Origin: Shewanella insulae
GTDB taxonomy: Bacteria > Pseudomonadota > Gammaproteobacteria > Enterobacterales > Shewanellaceae
Assembly (NCBI RefSeq): GCF_009831655.1
Contig: NZ_WRPA01000011.1
Span: 1-64,000, forward strand
DNA: 64,000 bases
Direction: 5' to 3'
The notes below the pieces were generated by a model. It searched no databases and was not told where the DNA came from. It saw only the letters and a list, made by a program, of their open reading frames with translations. Below are positions 54,744-63,866 of the stretch, piece by piece. Both the position numbers and the translations under genes were made by a program. Position 1 is the stretch's first letter, and every line of letters starts with the position of its first letter.

Positions 54744-55523
54744 GTGAGTCAGCAATCCTTGCATATTGAAACTATAGGCCAAGGCCGCCCCATCGTCCTG
54801 CTGCACGGCTGGGGGGTGAACAGCGCCGTCTTTACCCCTTTGCATCACGCACTCAAAGATCATCAACTTCTGTGCATCGATCTGCCGGGCTTCGGCGATA
54901 GCCCAGCCATAGAGGGAGATCTGGATGCCTGGGTCGACCACATCATGGCTCAGGTGCCAGAGCGGGCGATCTGGGCCGGTTGGTCGCTGGGGGGATTGGT
55001 CGCCACCCGCGCCGCCCTGCGTTACCCAGAGCGCATCGATGCCCTGTTGACCATAGCCTCCTCTCCCTGTTTCATGGCGCGTGACGACGAGGGTTGGCCG
55101 GGTATTCCCCCGCAAATTTTGGGGCAGTTTGGCGACCAGCTGGAGAAAGATCTCGGTAAGATGATAGAGCGTTTCCTGGCCATCCAGGCCATGGGGAGCG
55201 AGACCGCCAAGCAGGACATCAAGCGGCTAAGAGATCTGGTGATGGCCAAGCCGCTGCCGGATGCTGGCGCGCTGCGCACCGGCCTACAGATGCTCAAACA
55301 AGTAGATCTCAGGCGTGAACTCACAGAAATCAAGGCTCCCTGGCTCAGGGTATGGGGAAGATTAGACGGCCTGGTGTCCCGCCGGGTACAGCCGCTGATG
55401 CCGGTTTGCGAATCACGCTATCAAGATATCATGCTGCCCAAGGCCTCCCATGCCCCCTTCTTCTCCCACAGGGATGCCTTCGTCCAGGGAGTCGAGGCCT
55501 GGCTGAAGACGCTTAAAGAATAA
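54744..55523 (+). CDS. bioH: Pimeloyl-ACP methyl ester esterase BioH
   Basis: 259 residues. Cleaves the methyl ester of pimeloyl-ACP methyl ester to end biotin-chain synthesis. Alpha/beta hydrolase with nucleophile GWSLGG (Ser81), acid in WGRLDGLV and His in ASHAPF; oxyanion region LLHGWGVNSAVF. GTG start with AGAGG seven bases upstream. Divergent from comF, as in E. coli gntX-bioH. Confidence 0.93.
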   Translation: MSQQSLHIETIGQGRPIVLLHGWGVNSAVFTPLHHALKDHQLLCIDLPGFGDSPAIEGDLDAWVDHIMAQVPERAIWAGWSLGGLVATRAALRYPERIDALLTIASSPCFMARDDEGWPGIPPQILGQFGDQLEKDLGKMIERFLAIQAMGSETAKQDIKRLRDLVMAKPLPDAGALRTGLQMLKQVDLRRELTEIKAPWLRVWGRLDGLVSRRVQPLMPVCESRYQDIMLPKASHAPFFSHRDAFVQGVEAWLKTLKE

Positions 55524-55582
55524 TCACTTTAACTTCTATCACTTTTTGATTATTATTTAAGCAGTTCTCTGAGGGGGTTTCT

Positions 55583-56077
55583 ATGTTAGTGGTGACCAAC
55601 TATCCGCAAGTGCCTATCGCGACGACCAACGCCGCGACCGATAGCGCGCGGGTAGAGAGTCAGCAACGCCCACCTATCATACCTGCGCCGCAACTCGCCA
55701 AGAGCAACGAGGAACGCCCCTTCAATCCGCAGAACGAACGTGCGGCAGAGCAGGCCAACGTTCAGGCTAAGCTCAACGAGAAGGTGCAGGCCAAGCAGCA
55801 GGGACAGGGTCAACATCAACAGGAAGGTCAACATCAACAGCAACAGGCTAAACAGGGGGCTGCGGCCATCATACGGCCGCTGATAATGAAGCCTGCGCTG
55901 GCACGTCGCGACATACGTAGCGCGCAGACTGAGACGCCAAGAGAGCCCCAGAAACCTAAGACCCGCTTCGAGAATCAGGCCAGCAGCTTCTATCAGAGCG
56001 TGTCGGCCCACATCGCCAGCTTCTACCAGACTCAGACCCTCCCCAAGGGAGAGCCCGAGTTATCCACCTTTATCTGA
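55583..56077 (+). CDS. Gln-rich protein of unknown function
   Basis: 164 residues with no signal peptide or membrane segment. The centre is low-complexity Gln/Lys/His (GQGQHQQEGQHQQQQAKQ, residues 74-91); the ends are more ordered, with FENQASSFYQSVSAHIASFYQTQ near the C-terminus likely a helix. Not recognised. The last 8 bases overlap the end of the convergent sulfatase-like gene. The bases GAGGGGG precede the start. Confidence 0.6.
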   Translation: MLVVTNYPQVPIATTNAATDSARVESQQRPPIIPAPQLAKSNEERPFNPQNERAAEQANVQAKLNEKVQAKQQGQGQHQQEGQHQQQQAKQGAAAIIRPLIMKPALARRDIRSAQTETPREPQKPKTRFENQASSFYQSVSAHIASFYQTQTLPKGEPELSTFI

Positions 56078-58058
56078 TCGACGCTTCATCCGACGATTTG
56101 TTCGATGCCGTGCTCTGCTGCGGCGTCTGATACAGCTGTTGTTGGTAAGCCATGCTACCCCACAGCGCCCACGACAGTGCGGTCTGCTTCATCTCATCGC
56201 TCTGAGGCTTATGGGTCAGCGCTTTGTTTGCAAAGTCATAGGTATAACCCGTCGGCTCGCGCTCTGGCTGCAGGATAACCACATCGTCACCCCTTAAATA
56301 AGCCATATTCTTGTCGTACTGCATCAGGGCGCGGCCTGGCCAGTTTTCATCCATCTTAGTCAGATCCCGACCCAGCATAGGATAACTGCCAGAGACGCCC
56401 ATCAAGGACAACAGGGTCGGCGCCAGATCGATCTGGCTCGCCACACGCTGATCCAGCTTAGGCGTGATGCCATCACCAAGAATAATCGCTGGAATGCGGA
56501 ACTGCTCCACAGGTACCAGAGAGGCACCGCCTACGCGGCTCTCATGGTCGGCCACCACCACAAATAATGTGTCTTTCCAGTAGCTGGACTCTTTCGCCAG
56601 CTTAAAGAACTCACCCACGGCGTAATCGGCATACTTGGCCGTGTTGTTACGAGTCTGCTTGGTTTCATCATAAAGCTCGATGCGGTCATCGGGGAACTCG
56701 AACGGCTCATGGTTAGAGGAGCTAAACACTAGACTAAAGAAAGGCTTACCCTCCTTATGGAACTGCTCAAACTCGTTATTGGCTCGCTTGAGTAAGTCTT
56801 CATCCGACACGCCCCATGAACCGACAAACACGGGATCTTTATAGTCGTTCTGATCCACGATATCGCTAAAGCCGTTGCCCAGGAAGAAGCTGCGCATGTT
56901 GTCGAAATGGCTCTCGCCGCCATAGATAAACTGGGTCTCATAGCCGTTCATCTTCAGCAGATCGGCGATAGTGAAGAAGTCGGTCTGGCTCTTACCTAGC
57001 TTAACCACGGAACGTGCCGGGGTTGGCGTAAAGCCGGTAGTGACCGCCTCGATGCCGCGCACCGAACGGGTACCCGTGGCGTAGAGACGGTTAAAGGCCC
57101 AGCCCTCTTTAGCCAAGGCGTCGATATTAGGCGTCAGTGGCAGGCCGCCAAGGTAACCGGTAAATCTCGCCCCCAGGCTCTCCTGCAGTATGATCACCAG
57201 GTTCTTGGGCTTGCCCTGGAAACTCGCCTGGTTATAGGTCACGCTCGGCAGAGACTCTGAGGTGAAGGCGCTTAGCGGGCGACCACTGTCTTTACGTATA
57301 TTGTCTATGATCTGGCTCTTCTCCAGCTTGCCATACACCTTAGAGGCATTGGCTTCCGCCGCCATCTGATCTATGGCAAACACCAGAGAATAAGAGGAGT
57401 TCACCACCAGAGAGTTCACCAGCGGATCGTCGGCGAAGGCCACCATGGCGGGGTTAAGTGGTCTGTGCCCCAGGCTAGAGCGCGCGCCCATCAGGGTCAC
57501 GGCGATAACCAGTAAGGCAATGGCCGGACGCCAGAACCAGCGCGGATAGACCACCTCTTTCAGTAAGCGCCCACTCAGGCGCCAGCCGCCCCACAGACTC
57601 AGGGTGCTGACGATCAGCCCGAGGAAGATCTCTCCCTTACGGCTGGTCCACAGCATGGAGAGCACCTCTTTGGGGTAGATGAGGTATTCGATATAGAGAC
57701 GATTCGGTCTCAGGCCATACTCGTCGATAAACGAGGGAGTCGATAGCTCGAGGAAGATCATCAACCAGAGGCCCAGGGTCAGCCAGACTCTCAGTACCGA
57801 CTTCCAGCCACGGCCGACTATATGGTCGCCACCAAAGATGGTGGTGCCTAGGGCGGCGATGCCCCATAACCAACACAGAGTGGCAAAGTCGACCCTCAGT
57901 CCCTGAAGCAGCAGGTGTGGCCAGCCATCCACGGCGGCGACCCTATCGGCCTGCCAGATGCCCAAACCAATACGGCTCAGTGTCGTGATGGCCAGGGCTA
58001 TCAGGCCAAAGTAGACAATGGCCCGCATTGGCCCATGTTTCTTGTGGGACGTCGTCAT
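56070..58058 (-). CDS. LtaS-like membrane sulfatase/phosphoglycerol transferase
   Basis: About 662 residues from ATG 58056-58058, which has GAGG upstream; the frame extends to a TTG at 58073. Five N-terminal membrane helices are followed by a large periplasmic alkaline-phosphatase-superfamily domain (from about 270: LVIILQESLGARFTGYLGG metal ligand, TGTRSVRG nucleophile Thr, VVADHESR metal ligands). Family members transfer phosphoglycerol, phosphoethanolamine or similar groups to envelope polymers. Substrate unknown here. Confidence 0.85.
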   Translation of the reverse strand: MTTSHKKHGPMRAIVYFGLIALAITTLSRIGLGIWQADRVAAVDGWPHLLLQGLRVDFATLCWLWGIAALGTTIFGGDHIVGRGWKSVLRVWLTLGLWLMIFLELSTPSFIDEYGLRPNRLYIEYLIYPKEVLSMLWTSRKGEIFLGLIVSTLSLWGGWRLSGRLLKEVVYPRWFWRPAIALLVIAVTLMGARSSLGHRPLNPAMVAFADDPLVNSLVVNSSYSLVFAIDQMAAEANASKVYGKLEKSQIIDNIRKDSGRPLSAFTSESLPSVTYNQASFQGKPKNLVIILQESLGARFTGYLGGLPLTPNIDALAKEGWAFNRLYATGTRSVRGIEAVTTGFTPTPARSVVKLGKSQTDFFTIADLLKMNGYETQFIYGGESHFDNMRSFFLGNGFSDIVDQNDYKDPVFVGSWGVSDEDLLKRANNEFEQFHKEGKPFFSLVFSSSNHEPFEFPDDRIELYDETKQTRNNTAKYADYAVGEFFKLAKESSYWKDTLFVVVADHESRVGGASLVPVEQFRIPAIILGDGITPKLDQRVASQIDLAPTLLSLMGVSGSYPMLGRDLTKMDENWPGRALMQYDKNMAYLRGDDVVILQPEREPTGYTYDFANKALTHKPQSDEMKQTALSWALWGSMAYQQQLYQTPQQSTASNKSSDEASIR

Positions 58059-58133
58059 GGTTTCCTCAATCAAAATCGCTATCGCTTAATGGGTACGAGC
58101 ATGTTCGCTCGGCAATGTGCCATTTTGACATAA

Positions 58134-58549
58134 AAGTCAGTAAAAAGTTCGAAAAGTGTAACAGTTAAATAAGACGTGAATTATCAGCTAAATAGTGGAT
58201 TCCCGCGCTTTTTGCCCGCCAGAAGCCCCAATAATCTATTAAAAAATCGAATAGTAACTATCTTTCGATCTCCCCCCTCCCTGGGTAGGATAGCGTCAGA
58301 TAAGTCAACAACATCAGTTAAAACAATCAGATAATAGATGGCTCTCGGCTCTACGCCGTCTAAAGAGGATACGCCCAGGGCTCGAAATTGAGTCCCTCAT
58401 GGCACCTGCCGAGAACAGTATCAGCCAACAAGCCTTAGGGCCTCGTAAATACATAAAAATAACAACTGGTTATTTTCTAACAGCTTAAACACGACAACTC
58501 ATACGGTTACACATGCATTCATATCAGAGATCCACGCCAGAGGCGCCCC
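58134..58549. other. Long intergenic region
   Basis: About 415 bases without a clear gene, more AT-rich than its surroundings. A perfect inverted repeat AAAATAAC-AACTG-GTTATTTT (58456-58476) lies about 75 bases before the small ORF. Promoters for the sulfatase-like gene must lie at the left. A small RNA is possible; none is recognised. Confidence 0.4.
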
Positions 58550-58768
58550 ATGGCTGACTACCTCATTAGCTATAGCTTCGAATCACCCACACCGCTGAGC
58601 GGCCGTCCCAGCCCCAAGGCGAACAAGACACACCTGGATAACACCCTCAGCGCCAGCGTGATAGTCAATGCCCGCGGCCTGACGCTCGCCAAGCAGAAAG
58701 TGATCGCCAGGGGTAAACAAAATGGCGTCAGGCGGCTCAAGATACTCTCTGCCGAACTCCTGCTCTAG
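58550..58768 (+). CDS. Small ORF, 72 residues, unknown
   Basis: ATG at 58550 has AGAGG six bases upstream. The product is basic and polar (SGRPSPKANKTHLDN, VIARGKQNGVRRLKIL) with no membrane segment. Not recognised. Convergent with tex, whose terminator follows at 58813. Good ribosome site supports it; lack of a family does not. Confidence 0.45.
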   Translation: MADYLISYSFESPTPLSGRPSPKANKTHLDNTLSASVIVNARGLTLAKQKVIARGKQNGVRRLKILSAELLL

Positions 58769-58812
58769 CTGCAGTGCTAGCGACCAAGCAGTTCCATACG
58801 TAAGCCACACAT

Positions 58813-58837
58813 AAAAAAGGCCGCAAGTGCGGCCTTT
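58813..58837. terminator. Terminator after tex (bidirectional)
   Basis: GGCCGC (58819-58824) pairs with GCGGCC (58829-58834) around AAGT, flanked by A-run and T-run on both strands. Read on the minus strand it ends tex. Confidence 0.85.
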
Positions 58838-58855
58838 AAAAACGGTAAAGCGAGA

Positions 58856-61219
58856 TTACTTCTTCAATTTGGCGAAGGCATCGGCAAAGGCATTACCCAT
58901 GGCCGCGTTGGCTGGCGCCTTAGGCTGCTTGTACTGACCCTTAGACTGATTCTTGCCCTGTGGGCCTTTACCTTGATGTCCCTTGCCCTGACCCGCTTTC
59001 GCCTGGCTCTTGCCGCCTTGGTGAGACATTTGCTTCTCGCCCGGCTTCTCGTCCAGACGCATGGTCAGGCTGATACGCTTACGCTCGGCGTCGACCTCCA
59101 TCACCTTGACCTTGACCACATCGCCTGCCTTCACCACAGTGTGAGGATCGCTGACAAACTTGTCGGTTAGCGACGAGATATGCACCAGACCATCCTGATG
59201 CACGCCGATATCGACGAAGGCACCGAAGTTGGTCACATTGGTCACCACGCCCTCTAAGATCATCTCCACCTTAAGATCTTTGATCTCCTCGACCCCTTCC
59301 TTAAACACGGCGGTCTTGAACTCGCCGCGGGGGTCACGACCCGGCTTATCCAGCTCGCTGAGAATATCTTCTATGGTCGGCAGACCAAACTCCTCGGTCA
59401 CAAACGCCTTAGCATCGATCTGCTTGAGCAGATCTGTGTTGCCAATCAGGGCATCCACCGCCTGCTGCTGGGCCTTGGCGATAGACTCGACCAGGGCATA
59501 GGTCTCCGGGTGCACCGCGCTGGCATCCAGCGGGTTGTCGCCCTCACGAATACGCAAGAAACCCGCCGCCTGCTCGAACGCCTTGGGGCCGAGACGTGGC
59601 ACCTTAAGCAGCTGTTTACGCGAGGTAAACTGACCATTTTGGTCGCGGTACTCGACGATATTGCGCGCCAGCGTCTTGTTCAGGCCGGCCACCTGAGTCA
59701 GCAGCGGCATGGAGGCCATGTTGAGATCCACGCCAACGCCGTTTACACAGTCTTCCACCACAGCCTCGAGGGACTGTGACAGCTGGCTCTGACTCACGTC
59801 ATGCTGATACTGACCCACGCCGATAGACTTAGGCTCTATCTTCACCAGCTCGGCCAAGGGATCCTGCAGGCGACGTGCGATAGAGACCGCGCCGCGAATC
59901 GACACGTCCAGCTCGGGAAACTCCTCCGCCGCCAGCTCGGAAGCCGAATAAACCGAGGCGCCGGCCTCGCTCACCATGATCTTGGTGAGTCCTGGCAACT
60001 CGCTCTTCAGCTGGGCGATCAGCTCGCCCGCCAGCTTGTCTGTCTCACGGGAGGCGGTGCCATTGCCTATGGCTATCAGCTCTACCTTATGCATCTTCAC
60101 CAGGTTCGCCAGGGTGCGGAGCGACTTGTCCCACTGGTTTTGCGGCGCATGGGGGAAGATGGTGGTATGGGCCATCAGCTTGCCCGTGTTGTTGACTATG
60201 GCCACCTTGACGCCGGTTCTTAGGCCTGGATCTAATCCAAGTGTCGCCTTGGCACCGGCAGGCGCCGCCATCAGCAGATCGCCAAGATTTCGGGCGAAGA
60301 CATTAATCGCCTCGGTCTCGGCACGCTCGCGCAACTTGGCGATAAACTCTGTCTCCATCTGCAGCGCGATCTTGATGCGCCAAGTGGAGGTAACCACCAG
60401 CTTAAGCCACTGATCCACTGCGGAATCGCTCAGCTTGAGCCCGAAGTGATCGGCAATGATCACCTCGCAGTAACTGCCTTGCTTGGCCTCGCTGTCCGGG
60501 TCGGCATTCATGCTCAGGCTCAACACGCCTTCGTTGCGACCACGCAACATGGCCAGGGCACGGTGAGAAGGCACATTCATCAGCTTCTCGCTATGCTCGA
60601 AATAGTCTCTGAACTTGGCGCCCTCTTTCTCCTTCCCCTTCACCATACGGCTCTCGAGCACCGCGTTCTGGGTCAGATGTTGACGCACCTTCTGCAGCAA
60701 TTCGGCATCTTCGGCAAAACGTTCCATCAGGATAAAGCGCGCGCCATCGAGCACGGCCTTCACTTCATCGAAACCCGCCTCGACATTGAGGTATTCGCTC
60801 GCCAGGGCCTGAATATCAGCCTGACGATCACTGAGCAAACGATCCACCAGAGGTTCGATACCGGCCTCGATGGCAATCTGCCCCTTGGTTCGACGCTTAG
60901 GCTTATAGGGTAGATAGAGATCTTCCAGGCGCGTCTTGCTGTCGGCCTGATCGATAGCGGCCTGCAGCTCGGCGGTCAGCTTGCCCTGGGCCTGAATGCT
61001 GGAGAGGATCACCTGACGGCGATCGTTGAGTTCGCGCAGATAGCCCAGGCGGCTATAGAGGGTGCGCAGTTGGGTATCGTCTAAACCACCTGTGACCTCT
61101 TTGCGATAACGTGCCACGAAGGGAACCGTCGCGCCGTCATCCAATAGAGTGATAGTTGCCGTCACTTGCTGCTCACGAACATTAAGTTCCTGAGCGATGA
61201 TTTGTGCAATATTTTGCAT
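58856..61219 (-). CDS. tex: Tex RNA-binding transcription accessory protein
   Basis: 787 residues. A conserved multidomain nucleic-acid-binding protein: N-terminal Tex region ([33 protein letters not shown]), YqgF-like domain ([15 protein letters not shown]), helix-hairpin-helix segments ([26 protein letters not shown]), and a C-terminal S1 domain ([25 protein letters not shown], about 655-720). A Lys/Gly/Gln-rich tail ([19 protein letters not shown]) follows S1 and is longer than usual. Role in transcription or RNA handling. Confidence 0.94.
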   Translation of the reverse strand: MQNIAQIIAQELNVREQQVTATITLLDDGATVPFVARYRKEVTGGLDDTQLRTLYSRLGYLRELNDRRQVILSSIQAQGKLTAELQAAIDQADSKTRLEDLYLPYKPKRRTKGQIAIEAGIEPLVDRLLSDRQADIQALASEYLNVEAGFDEVKAVLDGARFILMERFAEDAELLQKVRQHLTQNAVLESRMVKGKEKEGAKFRDYFEHSEKLMNVPSHRALAMLRGRNEGVLSLSMNADPDSEAKQGSYCEVIIADHFGLKLSDSAVDQWLKLVVTSTWRIKIALQMETEFIAKLRERAETEAINVFARNLGDLLMAAPAGAKATLGLDPGLRTGVKVAIVNNTGKLMAHTTIFPHAPQNQWDKSLRTLANLVKMHKVELIAIGNGTASRETDKLAGELIAQLKSELPGLTKIMVSEAGASVYSASELAAEEFPELDVSIRGAVSIARRLQDPLAELVKIEPKSIGVGQYQHDVSQSQLSQSLEAVVEDCVNGVGVDLNMASMPLLTQVAGLNKTLARNIVEYRDQNGQFTSRKQLLKVPRLGPKAFEQAAGFLRIREGDNPLDASAVHPETYALVESIAKAQQQAVDALIGNTDLLKQIDAKAFVTEEFGLPTIEDILSELDKPGRDPRGEFKTAVFKEGVEEIKDLKVEMILEGVVTNVTNFGAFVDIGVHQDGLVHISSLTDKFVSDPHTVVKAGDVVKVKVMEVDAERKRISLTMRLDEKPGEKQMSHQGGKSQAKAGQGKGHQGKGPQGKNQSKGQYKQPKAPANAAMGNAFADAFAKLKK

Positions 61220-61346
61220 AGATTACGTCGTGCCCAAATAGAGAGTTAAGTGCCGCCAAAGATAACACAGCCCAGTGCCAAGTTGTACGCCCTATCTGTC
61301 GCAACCCCAGATATTAAAGGGCAATTAAGGCGACACGTCTCTCAGT

Positions 61347-63152
61347 TTAGTTGCGTTTTTCGCATAGCTCCTGCCAACGGCGCGTCGCCTCAGCCTGACC
61401 ATTACGATAGCCGATGTAACAGTTGAGCTTCTGGGTGGTATCGCTCTGGAATGGCTCCTCGATAGGGGCTGGCACCTCGATAAGATGCAGGCCACCACTG
61501 GCGATGCAGCCACACAGGGTATCGACAAACTCACCGCTTTGCTGACACAGATGCCCCCTGCCACCATAGGCCTGAATCAATAACTTAGGATCGAACCCCT
61601 CATGATTACAGGCATAGATGGGCGCGTCGCCGGCCTTACCCAGATGGAAGATGTTGTTGCGCATGTAGACGATAACCAGGTTGGCCCCCTGCTTCTGCAG
61701 GTTAATCAGCTCGTTCGCCTGGAAGTTAAAGCCACCGTCGCCGGTGATCACCACCACCGGCTGCTTACTGTCTTGCTCGGCTAGCTGATCTACCACGGCT
61801 CTGGCATAGGGCAGGCTGGTGCCCATGGCCGCATACCAAGGATTAGCCAGATAGCTGCGGCCGATATCGCTGCCCAGGGTCGTCAGCTCGAAGCTGGCAA
61901 ACAGCGAGTTACCCACCTCGGGCAGAAAGATGAAGGGGTGCTGGCTAGCCTGCTGCGCCGCGTTGATACAGGCCGAAAGATGGTGATAGCCCAACTCGGC
62001 ATCCTTGGTACTCACAGGCGTTGACGCTCTAGAGTCGGCCTCAAGAGTCAGACTTGGGGGTGCACTGATGATTGGCTGCTCGCTCAGCAGCTCCACCACG
62101 GCGGCGATATCCGCCTCCCACTGGGCGGTGCCCTTGAGCATGGTCTTGTTGCCATGGTTGTCTATGGCGTGAGTCTGGCTGCTAAAGGCGTTGTTGGTGT
62201 CCGAGGGGAAGATGGCCGTGCCCAGCTCGAGCACATAGTCGGCCTGGGTCTCGATATAGTCCTGATTCGGCAAGCGGCTGAATACGCCGTTGTAGCTACC
62301 CAGGCAGAGTGGCCGCGACTCATCCAACATTCCCTTACCAAACCAGGTGGTGGCATAGGGCAGACCATTTTGCTCGCAGAAGGCCAAAATCTTCTCAAGC
62401 AGCGGCGCATTGAGCCTGAGCTTCTCGCCGAGGAATACCAGCGGCGCCTTGGCACGCTGCAGCTGGGTGCGGATCTGACAGGCAATCAGCTCGGCGCCGC
62501 TCAGGTTTAGCGCCTGGGGCCTAAGTTCACTCGGCGAGGCAGGCAGACTCAGCGCCTGGGTGGGCTGATAGATAAGATCCCGTGGCACCTCTATATACAC
62601 GGGCTGACGATTCACATAGGCATAGGTGAGCAGCTGCAGAAATTGCTCGGCGGCCACGTTAGGCTGGCCGCTGTGACGCTGGCCCTGCAGACGCTCGGCG
62701 CGCACGCCCAGCGCCTTGAAGGCGTTGAGCGCCGCATCGAGATCCGTGTGCCATGCCGTGTGAGGATGCACGCTGTGGTGCAGCGCCTGACTGTTTATCT
62801 CCGCCTCGCCGGGTGCGCCCGAGATAAACACCACGGGCAGGCCTTCGGTACGTGCCAGGGCCGCCGCCGAGGTGCAGGGCAGGCTACCGACCGTATAGGT
62901 AGTCATACAGACCCCGAGCGGGTTCAGCTCGGCCTGGGCACAGGCGCTAAAGCCGGCGTGCATCTCGTTGCTAGAAGGCAATACCGCCACCCGTTTATCC
63001 AAGGTGTTGATCAGGTTAGCGACGAAGTCGCCACCGACACCATAAACACGTTTCACACCGAAGAAGGCCAGCAGCTCGGCGATGCTATCGCCAAGTAGGG
63101 GCAGATGGGCGGCGTAGTCGGCGCCAAAGTTAGATTCGATCGATACAGACAC
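61347..63152 (-). CDS. Thiamine-diphosphate decarboxylase (pyruvate/indolepyruvate type)
   Basis: 601 residues, about 50 longer than typical indolepyruvate decarboxylase. The catalytic Glu is in LPSSNEMHAGF (Glu63), the HH pair in ALHHSVHPH (about 124-131) marks the 2-oxoacid decarboxylase family, and ThDP/Mg binding is VITGDGGFNFQ...YMRNN. It would decarboxylate an aromatic or branched 2-oxoacid; the precise one is not known. GTG start at 63150-63152 with only a weak ribosome site. A palindrome lies upstream. Confidence 0.85.
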   Translation of the reverse strand: MSVSIESNFGADYAAHLPLLGDSIAELLAFFGVKRVYGVGGDFVANLINTLDKRVAVLPSSNEMHAGFSACAQAELNPLGVCMTTYTVGSLPCTSAAALARTEGLPVVFISGAPGEAEINSQALHHSVHPHTAWHTDLDAALNAFKALGVRAERLQGQRHSGQPNVAAEQFLQLLTYAYVNRQPVYIEVPRDLIYQPTQALSLPASPSELRPQALNLSGAELIACQIRTQLQRAKAPLVFLGEKLRLNAPLLEKILAFCEQNGLPYATTWFGKGMLDESRPLCLGSYNGVFSRLPNQDYIETQADYVLELGTAIFPSDTNNAFSSQTHAIDNHGNKTMLKGTAQWEADIAAVVELLSEQPIISAPPSLTLEADSRASTPVSTKDAELGYHHLSACINAAQQASQHPFIFLPEVGNSLFASFELTTLGSDIGRSYLANPWYAAMGTSLPYARAVVDQLAEQDSKQPVVVITGDGGFNFQANELINLQKQGANLVIVYMRNNIFHLGKAGDAPIYACNHEGFDPKLLIQAYGGRGHLCQQSGEFVDTLCGCIASGGLHLIEVPAPIEEPFQSDTTQKLNCYIGYRNGQAEATRRWQELCEKRN

Positions 63153-63198
63153 GTTAAAATCTCGGGTTGTCCAAAAATGTCTGTAGCCTAGGAGCTGC

Positions 63199-63232
63199 GG
63201 CGCATCTGCGCCTTGATCGAGATCATCAAGGC
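63199..63232. promoter_or_regulatory. Two overlapping palindromes upstream of the decarboxylase
   Basis: GCCTTGAT-CGAGATC-ATCAAGGC (63210-63217 and 63225-63232, perfect 8-bp stem), overlapping GGCGCA-TC-TGCGCC (63199-63212). They lie about 50-80 bases upstream of the GTG start: candidate operators. Confidence 0.5.
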
Positions 63233-63386
63233 TTAGCGCGCAGTGCTATACCAAGGACGAACCGCAGTGACAAGATTTCGTTACAGGACTTATATTAGGC
63301 AGGTATTGATTTGTTTTTCAGTGCATTAACTGAAGCCGAAGGCGTTAGCCCAGGCTTACACCCAGGCTGAAATCGCGAAGGCAGGT

Positions 63387-63728
63387 TTAGTCGTCAAACG
63401 CCTTATACTGGATCTTATTGACGTACCACTCCTTCTTACCGGCGGGCGTGTTGACCACTACTTCATCGTCCACCTGCTTGCCGATGAGCGCCCTCGCCAT
63501 GGGCGAATCTATGGTGATATAGCCAAGCTTGGTATCCAGCTCATCCTTGCCGACGATACGATAGCGCACTATCTTGCCCGCCTCGTCCTCCAGCTCCACC
63601 CAGGCGCCGAAGAACACCTTGCCCTCCTGCTGGGGCGAGTAATCGACGATCTGCAGATCTTCCACCCGCTTCACCAGATAGCGCACCCGGCTGTCTATCT
63701 GCCGTAGCAGACGCTTGTTATAGGTGTA
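63387..63728 (-). pseudogene. greB: GreB, C-terminal fragment (disrupted gene)
   Basis: The reading frame from 63728 to 63387 matches the transcript-cleavage factor GreB from YTYNKRLLRQIDSRVRYL (end of the coiled coil) through VDYSPQQEGKVFFGAWVELEDEAG to the C-terminal FKBP-like domain, ending at YKAFDD. The preceding codon is TAA (63729-63731), and none of the first about 55 residues (the N-terminal coiled coil with the acidic tip) is present. No ATG with a ribosome site restores expression; GTG at 63684-63686 codes an internal Val. The gene is therefore cut by the sequence to its right. Confidence 0.9.
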
Positions 63729-63866
63729 TTAGTACCATGCCAATAAGCATACTAAGTAAGTGAAAGTGAATAGTTTAATGCTCTAGATCAATAGATTTTC
63801 TTTCAAAGAACATATGTTAGTAACACTAACTATGTAATAAAAAGTATCTAGTTTAGGAAGTGATGT
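63729..63866. mobile_element. Left end of an apparent genomic island inside greB
   Basis: AT-rich DNA starting exactly where greB homology ends. It has repeated short inverted motifs: TTAGTA (63729-63734) against TACTAA (63750-63755), and GTTAGT-AAC-ACTAAC (63816-63830). These could be recombinase arm or core sites. No gene; this is leader for the following ORF. The island continues beyond the window. Confidence 0.55.

Noticed and set aside
63387..63686. A 99-residue standalone GreB-domain gene
   Set aside because: The frame's first codon is an internal GTG of greB, and homology continues upstream to 63728; it is a broken gene, not a small complete one.
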